Translations under genes and position numbers: made by a program
Shown here: positions 1 through 11,095 of the stretch, piece after piece
Layout: each line of letters begins with the position of its first letter
Numbering within the stretch: position 1 is the first letter of the stretch
NCBI RefSeq assembly: GCF_023065955.2
Contig: NW_026623008.1
Span: 21,882,001 to 21,946,000 of the forward strand
Direction: 5' to 3'
Source: Ursus arctos
Taxonomy: Eukaryota; Chordata; Mammalia; Carnivora; Ursidae
DNA length: 64,000 bases
Notes under the pieces: model-generated
What the model saw: the letters and a program-made list of their open reading frames with translations, nothing else
Database searches by the model: none
Told to the model about the DNA's origin: nothing

Positions 1-57
1 CCTGAGTTTGTCTCCCCCCATTTCCCAGACGTGAGCCCCCTCGGAGTGGTTTTGGGC

Positions 58-150
58 TGCTTTGTTCATTGCCGGATCCCTAGCACCGGGCACGACATGC
101 AGTAGGTGCTCAATCAATATCTGCTTAATGAGTGACCAAATGAATGATTC
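58..150 (+). repeat. L2 LINE 3'-end fragment
   Basis: The stretch reads like the 3' terminus of the ancient LINE L2: a 'ctagcaccgggcacgacatg' segment, then 'agtaggtgctcaatcaatat', then a tail of short TGAATG-type repeats. The family consensus has the same order (a 'tagcacagtgcctggcac' part, 'agtaggtgctcaataaat', then (TGAA)n). It is diverged, non-coding and inert. The (GGAT)n array that follows directly probably grew from this tail. Confidence 0.65.
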
Positions 151-190
151 GGATGGATGGATGGATGGATGGATGGATGGATGGATAGAT
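151..190. repeat. (GGAT)n tetranucleotide microsatellite
   Basis: About nine near-perfect GGAT units, with one GATA interruption at the 3' end. It lies at the end of an L2 tail, a common birthplace of tetranucleotide repeats. It is expected to vary in length between individuals. Confidence 0.95.
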
Positions 191-1569
191 GACGGCTGGA
201 TGATGGCTGGCTGCCAAAGCCTCTGCTCTTCCCACAAGTATTTATGGACACCACCCACCCACCCCCAGTTGCTCCAAAGGCTGGTCAGGAGACCTGTGCT
301 CTATGGGCTCCGTCAGGCTTCTGGGCTTCTCTGACCCTCAGTTTTCTCATCGGCAGGACTGGAACATAATGCCCTTTCAGAAGGCTGCCTTGGGGGCTGA
401 ACGTGGTGATGTAAGTCCAGGGCCATGTGTGGAGTGGCACACATGCCGTGGGACAGGAAGAGCAGTGAGGCCAGGAGCCAAAGTTGCCCTTGACTGGACT
501 CTCTGCTCTGCCCCCACCTCGTTGTGCATTTCGGGTGAGCTACTGCACCTCTCTGACCCTCTGTCTCTTTGTCCGTAAGACAATTCTACTTGTCCCTAAA
601 GGAGAGATGGGTGACCAGACCTAAATGGTGCCTCGAAGTCCTTCCAGGACCCAGCGTGTACCACTCAGGAGAGAGCCTGAACAGTCAGGCAGGACAGAAC
701 TGTCCTCGTCAGGCTGTGTGAGAGGCCCAGATTGACACGCGGCGCAGGCGTCCCAGTTGGAAGTAAACACTTCATTACTGAACAAGTTTTCCTAAAATTG
801 ATTGCATCGCCTGTTTCTCCGCATTTCTTAATTGCAAAACCAATTAGCTTTGGCAAAAGGGAGGGAAGACGGCGCTCAGATTGTCTTTGCAAACTCTGCC
901 TTTTACGGTGGCCGCAGCGGGAAGCCAGAGCAGGCCGGGGAGGGCAGGGGCGGCCGCTGCAGGGAGTCCACTCCCATCCTCAGGGTGACCCCCGAGATTC
1001 AGGGAGACATGGTTGGGCAGACCCCTGGGGGCAGGCGGGAGGAGCCCGGCCCGCGGCCTCCTAGAGCAGGCGAGCTGAGCAGCCCTGCGTCAGCCAAAGG
1101 AGTGGACAGTCCCCAGCGGCAGCCAGAAGTGGCCCAACATCAGCGCCCCTCTGCCCCAGGACCCCGGGCTCGTTCCTCGTCTGACTCCATATAAGTGTTG
1201 TTGAACCAAGCCTGCTTCGTGAAGGCACAGCCGCCTCGTTTGCTGCTGTGTCCCTGGGCCTGGAACTGGCACATTATCTGCGTTACTATGGTTGATGAAG
1301 ACACGAAGGGACGAAGGAAGGAATATCAGCTTAGAAGGAAGAATTCTCACAGCCAGGCTGATCCCGGTGGGGGGCACTTTGCTCTCTCGTCCAGAGGGTT
1401 TTGAGGACCCTGGAAGATCCATGAAGGAGGCAGATGGGAGAGAGTCAGATGTTGACTGGGGGGGACTCTGTCTGTCCTTATGACCTTGGGCCTTCCCCAC
1501 TCATGACCCCTCTTCTCCTCCTGTGCCCAGAGCTTCTGGACTCCTCTGTCTCTCTGAGGGAGGCTGTGA
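191..1569. other. Unique non-coding stretch with faint MIR traces
   Basis: No supported gene. Two short segments (about 300-375 and 530-590) resemble the MIR core ('ctctgaccctcagttttctc'-type text). A segment at about 740-870 is AT-richer with several TAAT/ATTA cores and reads like a conserved regulatory block. Around 900-1080 the sequence is GC-rich but not long or CpG-dense enough to call a CpG island. Confidence 0.6.
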
Positions 1570-1700
1570 TGGTGCTTTACCCCCTCAAACCCAGGTTCGA
1601 GTCCACCTGCCCCACGGACAGCTGGGAACTCGGGGCAGACTGCTTGCCTCTCTGTGCCTCCTTTGCGACGCCTGTAAAATGGGACTAGTCCTGCCTTAAG
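1570..1700 (+). repeat. MIR SINE, sense
   Basis: The sequence runs from 'cccaggttcgagtccacctg' through a 'tgcctctctgtgcctccttt' core to 'cctgtaaaatgggactagtc'. These correspond to the tRNA-like B box, core and 'cctgtaaaatggg' segments of the ancient MIR SINE. Divergence is typical of a pre-eutherian insertion. Confidence 0.7.
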
Positions 1701-2868
1701 CGTCTGTGGGCTGTGGAGAATGGAGAGGGGAAAAAATGCTTTGTAGAGGATTTTGCACGTAACCACACACACAGAGTTCATTAACATTCTCAAGGCGTTC
1801 CCTTCCAGCCCCACGAATGCACACGGTATGGACCGTAGCAGAAATGCTGCTGGGAAAGAGCCCAGGCAGCCAGACTCCAGGGGTCAACGTGCAACACGCC
1901 CCCCCCCCCCCATGAAAGCTTCCTGCCCAAGTCACCCAAGGAGGGGAGCAGGAGGCCCCGGGCGGCATGAGAGGGTGGGGATGGGGGCCTGGGGGTCAGG
2001 CAAGCGTTCCGTTCCCTCCTCCTTCCCGGAAGCCTCACTCCCCTGCTCGGAGGCTGTGCGGTATCTCAGGTCGGCACATGGGCCCCCAGCGTAAGCAGTG
2101 CGTGAGAGGAGGAGAGAGGACAAAGCCCAGGGTCAGCTGGACGCAGACGGACCCATCACACGTCGTCACTGGTGCGCCACTAGGCACACAGGCCCGAGAG
2201 GGAGTTTCCCCAGAGCCCCTGGCGGGGCAGGGGCTGGGGCTGGTGGCCAGAGGGGAGGTGGGTGAGTCAGGAGAGGCCCTGCCTGCGAGGAGCCCTTGAG
2301 GAGTGGTTCCCCGGCCCCGTGTGTGCTCTTCCCAGATGCTGGATACAGAAGCACACAGGCGTGCACGGCTGGGGTACCATCCGTCCCTCGACAGGGGGCT
2401 TCGGCTTTACTCCAGACTCTCACTGAGGCTTTCGGCTGGCGGGTGCTGGGCTGGCCTCGGCGGGGGACACTTCGTGAGTCTCACTCAGCAATGGGGCAGG
2501 AGTCTCCTCTCCTCCCCAGAGGCAGACATGTGGAACCCTCCGGGCCTGAGGCAAGGATTTCTCAGGGAGGCGGTCACTGGTCCGTGTCCATGTCTGCTGC
2601 CCTACCCAGCCCGGTCTCAGCAGCTCGCAGAAGAGGACGCCTGGGTCCCAGCTCCACCTCCACTATTGACCTTGAACCCTGAGACACTGCTCCAACCCTC
2701 TTCCCTGCGGAATGGGGTTGCTGAGCATAGCAACCTCAGAGAGGTGACACGACCCGTGAAGCTCTTGGGACTCCCTTGACGCCCAGCCGAATAAGCCTGA
2801 ACCCGGAGACAACGTGGCCCAGCCTCAGCCCTGCGTCGGCTCCCCCCAGCTCGGCAAATACGAAGGGC
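1701..2868. other. GC-rich unique non-coding stretch
   Basis: No gene or recognisable repeat of length. It contains a 13-C homopolymer at 1899-1911. Open frames in several registers reflect the scarcity of stop codons in GC-rich DNA. Confidence 0.6.
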
Positions 2869-2869
2869 T

Positions 2870-2970
2870 CGAGTCAGCCAAGCCCAGGTTCAAATCCTGG
2901 CTCAGTGTCTTACCTTTGTGACACTGGACATGTCACTCAACCAGGGCAAATGATCAAGAGGAGGCCTCTC
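2870..2970 (+). repeat. MIR SINE, sense
   Basis: 'ggttcaaatcctggctcagt' matches the MIR B-box region. It is followed by 'tgacactggacatgtcactc' (core) and 'accagggcaaatga'. It runs into a CT-rich tract. Confidence 0.75.
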
Positions 2971-3075
2971 CTCTCTCCCTCCCCCACTCTTCTCCTTCCT
3001 TGTCCTCTTCCTCTCCTTCTCTCCCCCTCCCCCTCCTCTCCTCTTCCCTCCTCTCCTCCTTCCCAGCTCCTCCCC
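2971..3075. repeat. CT-rich low-complexity tract
   Basis: Plus strand is almost entirely C and T (CTCCT/CTTCC mixtures) for about 100 bases. It is a homopyrimidine-homopurine tract able in principle to form triplex DNA. No coding content. Confidence 0.85.
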
Positions 3076-4559
3076 CAACCATCTTACCATTCACTCTGCA
3101 CATACTGAATTCTCTGTACTCCGAATCATACAATTTATTCAGCTATTCAGGGTTTTTTTTTTTAACTCCCCATACATCATCAGCATTTTCCCCATCACTG
3201 AAAATTCCTCAAAAGCGTGGTGTTAACAGCTTCTTAATGGTACCTCATTTAGATGCGCCAACACTGACCTCGCCGTCCTCCCCATCAGGCAGGCGCGTGG
3301 AGGATTGCAGCCCTTTCCTCGTGCACGTTGGGCTGTGATGGCCGTTGGGGGCCCCGTGCGCCTGGGGTGCTGACCACGTTCTCAGCACTGGGTCCAGCAG
3401 GTGGACTCAGGACATCGAGGAAAGCGATGTGTCTCAGGCTCAGGGACTTTGTCACCCAGTTGCCGCCCGGAAAGTTGGCCAGATGGACCTCCCCACCCCC
3501 ACCCCTAGCCGCCCATGAGGGTCATGTCTCCCCACCCATGGCCCTGGCCTGTGGCACCTGCTTCCCAGCCACGTGAGCAGCACACAGATTCCCGGGTGTC
3601 CGCAAGCCTTGGGACAAGGACGAGAGGCAGCCGGGGGTGTGCAGGTGGGCAGTGGCAGGCGCTGGTCCCGGCTGACAGGTCACTACCTGGGCTTCTGTCC
3701 AGGTTGCTCCCTGGGGCCCGCGTGTGGTGCCATGGACAGGGAATGGATTTTGGTATCAGTCCACTGGACTGCAGCCCCAGATCACCACCCTGTGAGGGCT
3801 GGGTGCGCTCTCTGAATATCTGTCTCTTCTTCTGTACAATGAAGGCAAACATCCCCACCTTACCAGGTGCCCCGGGGAGCTGTATAAACACTATTTAGAG
3901 GATCTGGTCCAGAGAGGGTGCTTGCTAAAAGTGAACTCTCATCTTCCTGTGGGGAGGGAACGTTCTGCATCTCCTTCCCTCTACCCACTAACTGCTTCAC
4001 AGGGATCAGAACCACAGTGCAGCTTATGATGGTGTCAGCCCCCAGGGCCCTCTCCGCACTCGCCCCTCACAGGGCTCACCTAACTCATCTCTTGCATGTA
4101 TAATCCCACGCTTCTTGGAAGGTTCTGACCAGCACAGTCTGTGGCCCGAGGAGGGCGTGGGAGCTGTCCAAGGAAACCGGTGGGGAGAAGGTCTTTGGGG
4201 CTGGCTCACTGCCCTTGCACAGGTAGAAGTCTCCATCCTGGGAAGGCTGGGCATGCCACGGGGAGTGAGTGGCATAAAGTGCTGCCTTGGTTGTGAACGA
4301 TTTTATCCGCGGTTCCCTGGGGAAACGCCTGTGGCAGGTGTGACGAGGCCGACAGTGGAAGGATGCGTGGGGCGGGAGGCGTGGGGCGGTGCCCGCAGAG
4401 ACAGCGGAGGTGGCCGGGCACGGACCCACCATTTCCACTTCGTTGAGAGCAGAGCTCTGAGCGTGATCACATGGGGGGTGGAGGAGCGGGAGGTGTGGAG
4501 GAGAGTAGGTGTGACCTCAGGGGCTTGCACCACGGAGATCTTGGGGGATGGAGTGGCTC
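3076..4559. other. Unique non-coding stretch with one MIR trace
   Basis: No supported gene. A weak MIR-like segment lies at about 3740-3850, ending in 'gtctcttcttctgtacaatg'. The rest is unassigned GC-rich sequence, apart from an AT-richer patch at 3090-3250. Confidence 0.55.
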
Positions 4560-4790
4560 TGTCCTTGAGTGTGGTGTGGGTTCTGCCTACGTGACAGAAT
4601 GCCACGGAACCATACATAGAAGCCACACGGGGGTCGATCTCCTGGTTTCGATATTGTGCTGCCGTCGTGAAGGTGTAACCGTTGGGGGAAACTAGCTGAA
4701 GGTTACATGGAACCTCCCTGTACTATTTTTGCAACTTCCTGTGGATCTATAATTATCATAAGATTAAAAGTTAAAAACAAGACAGGAATG
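4560..4790 (+). mobile_element. L1 LINE 3'-UTR fragment (L1M type), sense
   Basis: The text 'tgacagaatgccacggaacc', followed by 'tgtactatttttgcaacttc' and 'ctgtggatctataattatca', ending in an A-rich 'aaaagttaaaaa', is the characteristic 3' end of an old mammalian L1. Only the 3' UTR is present, so this is a 5'-truncated, non-functional copy. Confidence 0.75.
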
Positions 4791-5351
4791 GAGCAGGCGG
4801 CTTATGGCCACCCCCTCAGTAAAACGAGACATAACGATCACCTTGCTCAGTGATCACGCCCGAGCTGGTTGTGAGACCCGGAGCCCATCGGTGGAAGGTA
4901 GGGGTGGCCAGGGCCCTAGGAAGAACGGTCCTCAGCAGCGCGGCAAGTATATACCATGATGATTCCCCTTGACCTTCCCCCAAGGGACTGATGGCTGTTT
5001 ATTCAGGTGACTGGGCCCTGGGGAAAGGAAATAACCAGTCTGTGGGGGTCCCCTGAGGACTGTGGGACATAAGGTCTAAACTCACATGGGCACCTGGAGA
5101 CTCAGTTGGGTGTCCTAGCACCCACCGTTAGAGTGGGGGCCTATAGGACCAGGCGTTCAATCGCATTCCGGCGGCGGTCTGGCTCCCAGCAGGCCCGCTG
5201 GCTGTGTGGGCCTCTCCGGTGGCCCTTTCCCCAGTCCGAGAGTAGGTACTTGGAACTGATACACTTGGCAGTTGGGATAACCCCAAATTTGGGTCCCTGG
5301 CCTGTGGGGTAAGAACTACATAGTAAAGAAGGCCAAAGAAAAATCTTTTGA
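4791..5351. other. Unique non-coding stretch
   Basis: No gene, repeat or RNA recognised between the L1 3' end and the Can-SINE. Confidence 0.55.
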
Positions 5352-5518
5352 GGGGCGCCTGGGTGGCTCAGCCCATGAAGCTGTCCAACTCTTGATTTCG
5401 GCTCAGGTCATGCGTAGGGCTCTGAGGAGCCTGCTTGGGATTCTGTCTCTCCTTCTCCCACTGGGCACCCCTGCATCCCCCACCCCATGCCCTCTGTCTC
5501 TCAAAAAAAAAAAAAAAA
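5352..5518 (+). mobile_element. Can-SINE (SINEC), sense
   Basis: The head 'ggggcgcctgggtggctcag' is the tRNA-Lys-derived carnivoran SINE head with the pol III A box. The B-box part is degraded. A CT-rich middle with 'ctctgtctctc' leads into 16 A residues. The body resembles an older SINEC subfamily. A short imperfect target duplication (AAAATCTT/AAAATCCT) flanks it. Confidence 0.92.
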
Positions 5519-6954
5519 TCCTTGCAGCCGCCCCTGCCCTAGCCAAGATCACTTCCAGAAACAATACCACATCGGGGAGGGGGGGCAGGGGGTGGGGAGA
5601 GGATGGCCAGGGATCAGTGCCACCCTTGAAAGCCCAGCAGACCCTGTGTTCCTGTCATGTCTCCATTTAATCTGCAAGTCTGGCCCCTGTAGAAACGAGT
5701 GGATACTGGGAGGAGACCTCAGCATAGGCCAGGCTCAGACAGGTGGCGGCTTTGAGTGGAGGCGATGTGCGGGACCCAACAGGTCTCGTTGCCAGGATGA
5801 CAAAGGCCCCGGGGAGGGGGTACGTGACCCGGCTTAGAGCACGAGGGACGACTGACATCATGCCGTAGACACCGCTTGTCTCCAGCTCTGCTCTCCGGAC
5901 TCCGCAGTGTTGGAGGTTCTTGTCCCCGAACAGGCAGCCCACACCTTGCCCACACCTTCCTCTCCTGAGTCTCCCGTTAAGAGCGCCGGCCCACGGGAAG
6001 CCTGGAGGAGCTGCTCCCCAGCTCGCAGGGGCAGGGGGACTGCACGGCCGGTGGGGCTGCAGGGGGCTGTGGGGGCTTCGGGAAGGCCTCTGCCTGTGCA
6101 CCTGCAGAAGGTCCTGACGGCCGTGGCCAGTTCTTCATCCAGGGACGCACTGGGCCACCTCATCCGAATTCGCATCCCTCGGGGCCTGGCTGCTCCATCT
6201 GCACCAGAACTCTGTCTGTCTTAAGTCTGTGGTGCGGATTTATTGGGCAATTGTCTCTAAAGTGCTCGGAACAGAACAGCGAGAGCTCAGAAAGCATCAG
6301 CAGTTAGAACGGGGCCTCTGGCCCCTGGTGAGCCCGCCTGAGCCCGGGGTCTCCGTCCAGGGACACCCACCCCGCAGCGCCCTGCGTTCTGCTGCTGCTC
6401 CCACCAGAGCCCTCCCTTCCCCTCCCTTTCCTTCTCCCACTTAACAAACAGCTTCATTTAAAAAGCCATCTGGGAGGATGGATGGCACAGGCACAGTTTG
6501 TAGAATAAGTTTTCAGGGAGAAGAGCCAAGAAATTAAAGGGACAGCACTTAGGATGCTACTCTTATGGAGCCCCGTAACTCTGACGGCTGGAGGATTGTT
6601 CCTGTATTATACAAATATCCCTCACCCCCTCTGCCCGGTGCTCTCTCTCCCCAGACAGGGGCTGCAGCGGGGGCTTTCCTCTCTGAGCCTCTCCCCTCCT
6701 GTGGGATCCCTGTGGGAGTCCCGGGGGCAGGTCCGTCTACTTCCGGGGTCTCCCAAGGCAGATGCGGGGCCAACAGGTAGATGCCTGTGAAGGAGAGATG
6801 CGTCCACAGTTGGGATGCATCATGGCCCTGGGGAGGGGTAATGAACTCCCCGTCTCTGGAGGTGTGCAAGGAGGACAGGTGAGCACTCATCAGAGGGACC
6901 TCCAAGGAGGCGAACCAGCCGAGAGGCCGAGACCCTGGGCTTCAGAGGCCGAGA
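5519..6954. other. Unique non-coding stretch
   Basis: No supported gene. An AT-richer, repeat-free piece at about 6435-6550 stands out from GC-rich surroundings. Otherwise nothing is recognised. Confidence 0.55.
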
Positions 6955-7135
6955 GCTGGGGGCCGAGCCCTGACCCCGTCCCGAATGCGCTGATTACAAG
7001 GTGTCCGACCTTCAGCAACCCCTTACACTCACTGAGTGTCGGTTTCTTCATCTGGAAAATCAGGCAGAATAGTAGTTTGCCCGTTTCAGGGTTGTCATGG
7101 AGACTAAGTGACATAATGTGCGTGGAGCGCTGAGC
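6955..7135 (+). repeat. MIR SINE, sense
   Basis: The order is MIR-like: 'gaccttcagcaaccccttac', 'tcggtttcttcatctggaaa', then 'gttgtcatggagactaagtg'. This is core plus 3' part, including the 'gagataat' region equivalent. Confidence 0.75.
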
Positions 7136-10100
7136 GCAGAGTGCGTATTGTCATTAGTGGGGCAGGGGTGGGGTGGGCTGGGTTGTGACATCTTGAACAA
7201 TCCGAGATCCCAACTGGCTTTAGTTTTTAAAACTTAAGACTCTAAGGTCCAACCATTCAATTATCCTAAAATTATAAGATTCCCTAAAATTCTAAGGCTT
7301 TAAGAAATTATTTTATTATTCTATTTGCCTAAGGCTTATTAGTCACCTGAGGCTGTGGGCTTCAGAGAAGCGTGTTTTGAAACCCTGAGCCTTCGGCGTA
7401 CTTCTCCCAGCCTCACGCCTATCTGATGGACAAGGACTGTTTATCTCTGGCCCCTGCCTGACCTCAGAACTTCTGTCTTTATTCCCACCAGCCCTTCCCT
7501 TCTGCTGGGGTCCATTTTTATTCAAACTGGCCTTACCTACTGGATCTTTTGTCCCGGACACACACCAGACCCCTCAGTATTCCTGAACCTTCTGTGCCCC
7601 TGGGCTCTTCCTTCCCGGACCCCAACCCTGATCCCCATATCTGCCTGTTGAAATCTTCCTTTCAAGTCCTAGGCTGCAAGTAGAGCTTTCCTGAAGCTTC
7701 TCTTCCCAGTTGAAATCAGCAGTAATGTCCTGTTTGGTGTTTCCGGTGTGCTTTGTTCAAACCAGTAGGACAGCAACTGTCACCATCTCCTTCATTATTA
7801 TTATTACTAAGGAGAAAACCTCTGGTTTTCACCCCATAGCAGACCCACTTCTGGCGTCCTTCTGAGTGCCCTCCCTGCTCCCCAAGGAAGACAGCTGCGT
7901 GGTCCTGACTGCTAAGAGGCGGGACGCTGGTCGGCCACACTCACTAGCGGCAAGGTCAGGGCACGGAAGGCCAAGGCGCCGGACAGGCTCCTTCCTTCCC
8001 CCTCCTCGTCTGCTGCCCACAGCTGGAGGCCAGTCAGCTCTGCGGACCCAGCCGGTGAAGCCAGGACGGAGGAAGCAGGAGGTCTCACTCGAGCCTCCCC
8101 TTGACCTCCAGGCCTGTCCCAGTCACCGCGCAGTCCGCAAAAGAGAATCCACTCTAGAGACTGAGACAAGAGCTTGAAGTGGGGAGCTGGTGACACGGGC
8201 CACAGAGGAGCTGAGGAGCCAACAGCCCCGCGCTGTTGGGAGTGCGCTCGGCTGACCAGCGGCGACAGCATCTCCCGTGCACCCTACAGAAGGTATAAGG
8301 ATCTCAGGCGCCCCTGCCCCCCGCTCCCCCGCGCCAGGTCGACTCCATGCCAATCTGCATGTCAGCCCGATCCCCGGGGGACCAAGGGGTCGAAGGAGGA
8401 GGAGGACAGGTGGGAAGCAGGGGTCCCCGGCTGCGGCTGAATGTCAGGATTGCCTGCACCATCCTGGACCGAGGGGGACAGCATCTGGGGTGGGTGGGAC
8501 CCCAGTGCGCCTCCTGGGTGAGAACCGCTGATCCCCCCAGGGCCCTGATGGTGTCTAGTTTAGGGGGGAGTCAGTGATTGTTTCATGCTGGGACGTCTGG
8601 GGAGATCAAGCGTGGGCATGTTTATACACCACAAGGCTGGTTTCAGGGGTGAAAACAAATACGAGCCTTTGTCTCTGCCACTGCTGCTGTGCACACTTGG
8701 CTGCGATGAGAAAGACGGACCCGTGGGACTGGAGCCCTTTTGTGCTGTGATAGCCTCAGAGGCTGTGGGCCCAGCTCTGGGGGTAGGAGCAGAAGGAAGC
8801 ACCCTGAGAATCTTGTGGGTGTGCAGTGAGAGGGTGGGGTACAGTGGAAGAACACCTGTGGGGTCACGGGAGACTCAGCCATCCCACATGGCCCCCGGGC
8901 ATCCCCAAACAGACGCCCAATGTGGGGCCAAGGGCAGGCAGGTGTTCGTGACCCGACATAGCTGGCCCCTGGGGGGGCCCCTGGTCTGTCCCCCTTGGGG
9001 GCCGAGGCCAGTGGAGCAGGAGGGGGGCCCTGGGTCTGCTGCCCCTGCTTCACGCTGCACACCACACCCCGCTGGAGGGCCCGGCCTCCAGGGCAGTGAT
9101 GGCAGTGAGCGGCCCCCACAGGTGCCATTTGAGAGCACCCATGTGATCATCATGACTGCCTTGCAATGGAAAATTCTAGAAGTGGCAGGCATTTTAGCTG
9201 CATCTGGATCTGGTGCTCCACTGAAGCTATCGAACTCTGGGGGCCAACATCTCCCTGTTGTCATCCTCCAAGCCTCATCCCCAACAAATCTATCCCCCCT
9301 AAAAGACCCTGAAGGCCTCTTCCCTTAGTAGAGTAGAGATCTCAGAAATGACTTCGACTGGTTCATTGGGTCCCATGCCCACTGCAGATCCAGTCACTTC
9401 ATCAGGAGAGTGGAAGGGTCCAGCCCTATGAACACAGGGGAACAAATGGGTTCAGGAGAGACAGTCCCAAGAAAGATGGGATTCTGACAGCAGAGAGGAT
9501 GAGTGTGGGTCGGCTCGACAGCCATGCCCTCAGTCCGTGCTTTGGCAGGCCCCAAACAGGCCTAGGAAAATGGCAGGACGCTGCGGCTCTGCAGGGCCAG
9601 CTTCTACCGAAGAGCCACCAGCAGGACAGATGGCTGTCCCTTAGCTGCTGCTCAGCGTGAGCGGGGACACATCCAGCCTCGAGCGCACCTGCTCGGGGGA
9701 GGCGGGAGATGGCCGAGACACCAGCAGCCTTGACCTGCTTTCTGGAGTTGTGCCTGCCAGAGAGAAGCATCCGCAGGAAGTCGGGGCCCATGCCTGGTGC
9801 TGGGGGCACTGCCCGCCCCCGCAGGGCCTCAGCACTTCCATCCAGGAAAGGAGCAACCCAAGCCCAAGTCTCTGGGCCCCAGCCCACCCCCAGCAGCCTG
9901 TTTGCAGCCCCAGCAGCTCTGGTCTCAACCCAAAGGCACCGAGCACAGCTCTGCACTTTGCATCTCTGCTGGCAGGACCTGGGGGGACAGATGAACTGTT
10001 CCAGAAGGAGCCCTGGTGACCTCATCAGCCCTGGGGGTTCTGACGTGGGGAGGGGGAAGGAGGGCCCCACCCCGCCTGGGCTTGGACACCTGGCTCTGGA

Positions 10101-10500
10101 GGCCTCAGCCTGACTCAGGGCCTGTGCCTCACCAGCCTCTCCAGCCACCCCGTTTCCGTGGCAACCGGAGCTCTCTGGCCAGGCTGAGCCCCACCCCACC
10201 CCACCCCTGCCACTGGGAAGGGAGCGTGCCCTTGTCACAAGAGCAGGTGGGAGGACACGATCATTTCCCCAGACTCCGGGTGGATGTCAGCCAGGCTGTG
10301 ATAGTCACGACCTGTGGTGTGTCAGGTGATTACAAACCTCGGCGCCCCCTGTCCCGCATGTTTCTGGTACAAATCAGGGAGGTTTCAGAACAGGGAAGCA
10401 GGAGTCTCTGCTTTTCTTGGCCTCTGAAGCTGAATGCACCGTCCTCCTCTGAGATGTCAGAAGAGGCCTCCTGGGCAGGTGGGGCCGAGTTCAGAGCAGC
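7136..10500. other. Long unique non-coding stretch
   Basis: No supported gene in 3.3 kb. 7200-7330 is an AT-rich patch with repeated 'taaaatt' and 'ctaag' words, possibly a worn repeat. 9426-10238 is open for 270 codons on the minus strand and 8585-9328 for 247 on the plus strand, but both read as low-information GC-rich frames with overlapping open frames in other registers, so I treat them as chance. Confidence 0.55.
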
Positions 10501-10521
10501 GGGGGGGGGGGGGGGGGGGGG
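10501..10521 (+). repeat. (G)21 homopolymer
   Basis: Twenty-one consecutive G residues, preceded by C and followed by C and GGG. It can form G-quadruplexes and is highly mutable and hard to sequence, so its printed length may be inaccurate. Confidence 0.95.
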
Positions 10522-10714
10522 CGGGTTCCTGGAGGCTGCTGGGTGGGCGGGGTGGAGACAGGAGCCCCAGGGGGGAGTCCTGGCCCTGAGAGCAGCTGGC
10601 AGAGGCCTGGCTCCTCGCAGGGCTCCGCTGCTTCCACTCTGGGCTGACCCTGCCCTGCTTCCCTCCCACTGCCACCTGTGGATCCCTCCAAGGGGGCGGG
10701 TGGGTCACTGAGAG
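10522..10714. other. GC-rich unique non-coding stretch
   Basis: Short stretch between the G run and a MIR. Nothing recognised. Confidence 0.5.
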
Positions 10715-10850
10715 GGGCTCAGCTAAGAGTCAGGCTTTAGAGGCAGCAGACATGGGTTCAAATCCCTGTTCTAGCCCCAGGCCTGGCGCAAACTTCTTCC
10801 CTCCATCCCTCTCTGTCTCCTCACCATGAGAGTGGCACAATGAGGCCACC
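10715..10850 (+). repeat. MIR SINE, sense
   Basis: The 5' half is recognisable: 'agagtcaggctttagaggca' then 'gggttcaaatccctgttcta' (B-box region), followed by a degraded core with 'ctctgtctcctcacc'. Confidence 0.7.
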
Positions 10851-10897
10851 CATGCAGGCCGGCCGTGAGGCCCGGTGGGACTAGGGGGCAACACAGG

Positions 10898-10953
10898 GCA
10901 CGAGGACAGCTCCGTGAGGGGCGGGGCACAGGGACAGCTCTGTGAGGGCAGGA
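10898..10953 (+). repeat. Two-copy 28-bp tandem duplication
   Basis: Two imperfect 28-base units share the text 'ggacagctc(c/t)gtgaggg'. It is too short and imperfect to belong to a satellite family. It lies just upstream of a MIR. Confidence 0.6.
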
Positions 10954-10979
10954 CCGGGCACAGCCCAGGCACAGGCTCT

Positions 10980-11095
10980 GGGCCAGACTCTGTGTCAGCA
11001 GCTGCGGCTTCCGCCACCTGGCAGCTCCCCCTGCTGTGTGACCTCAGCAGCTCACTCCCTCTCCCTGATCCCATATCTGCCAGTGGGGTCCTGGG
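10980..11095 (+). repeat. MIR SINE, sense
   Basis: 'gctgtgtgacctcagcagct' followed by 'cactccctctccctgatccc' and 'atctgccagtgggg' parallels the MIR core ('gctgtgtgaccttgggcaag' onward). Confidence 0.65.

Noticed and set aside
900..1175. CpG island promoter
   Set aside because: GC-rich but with too few CpG dinucleotides over too short a span, and no exon follows.
8585..9328. 247-codon plus-strand open frame
   Set aside because: No recognisable protein features; opposite-strand frames are equally open.
9426..10238. 270-codon minus-strand open frame
   Set aside because: GC-rich, low stop density, overlapping long frames on the other strand, no domain, no splice or promoter context. Best explained by chance.
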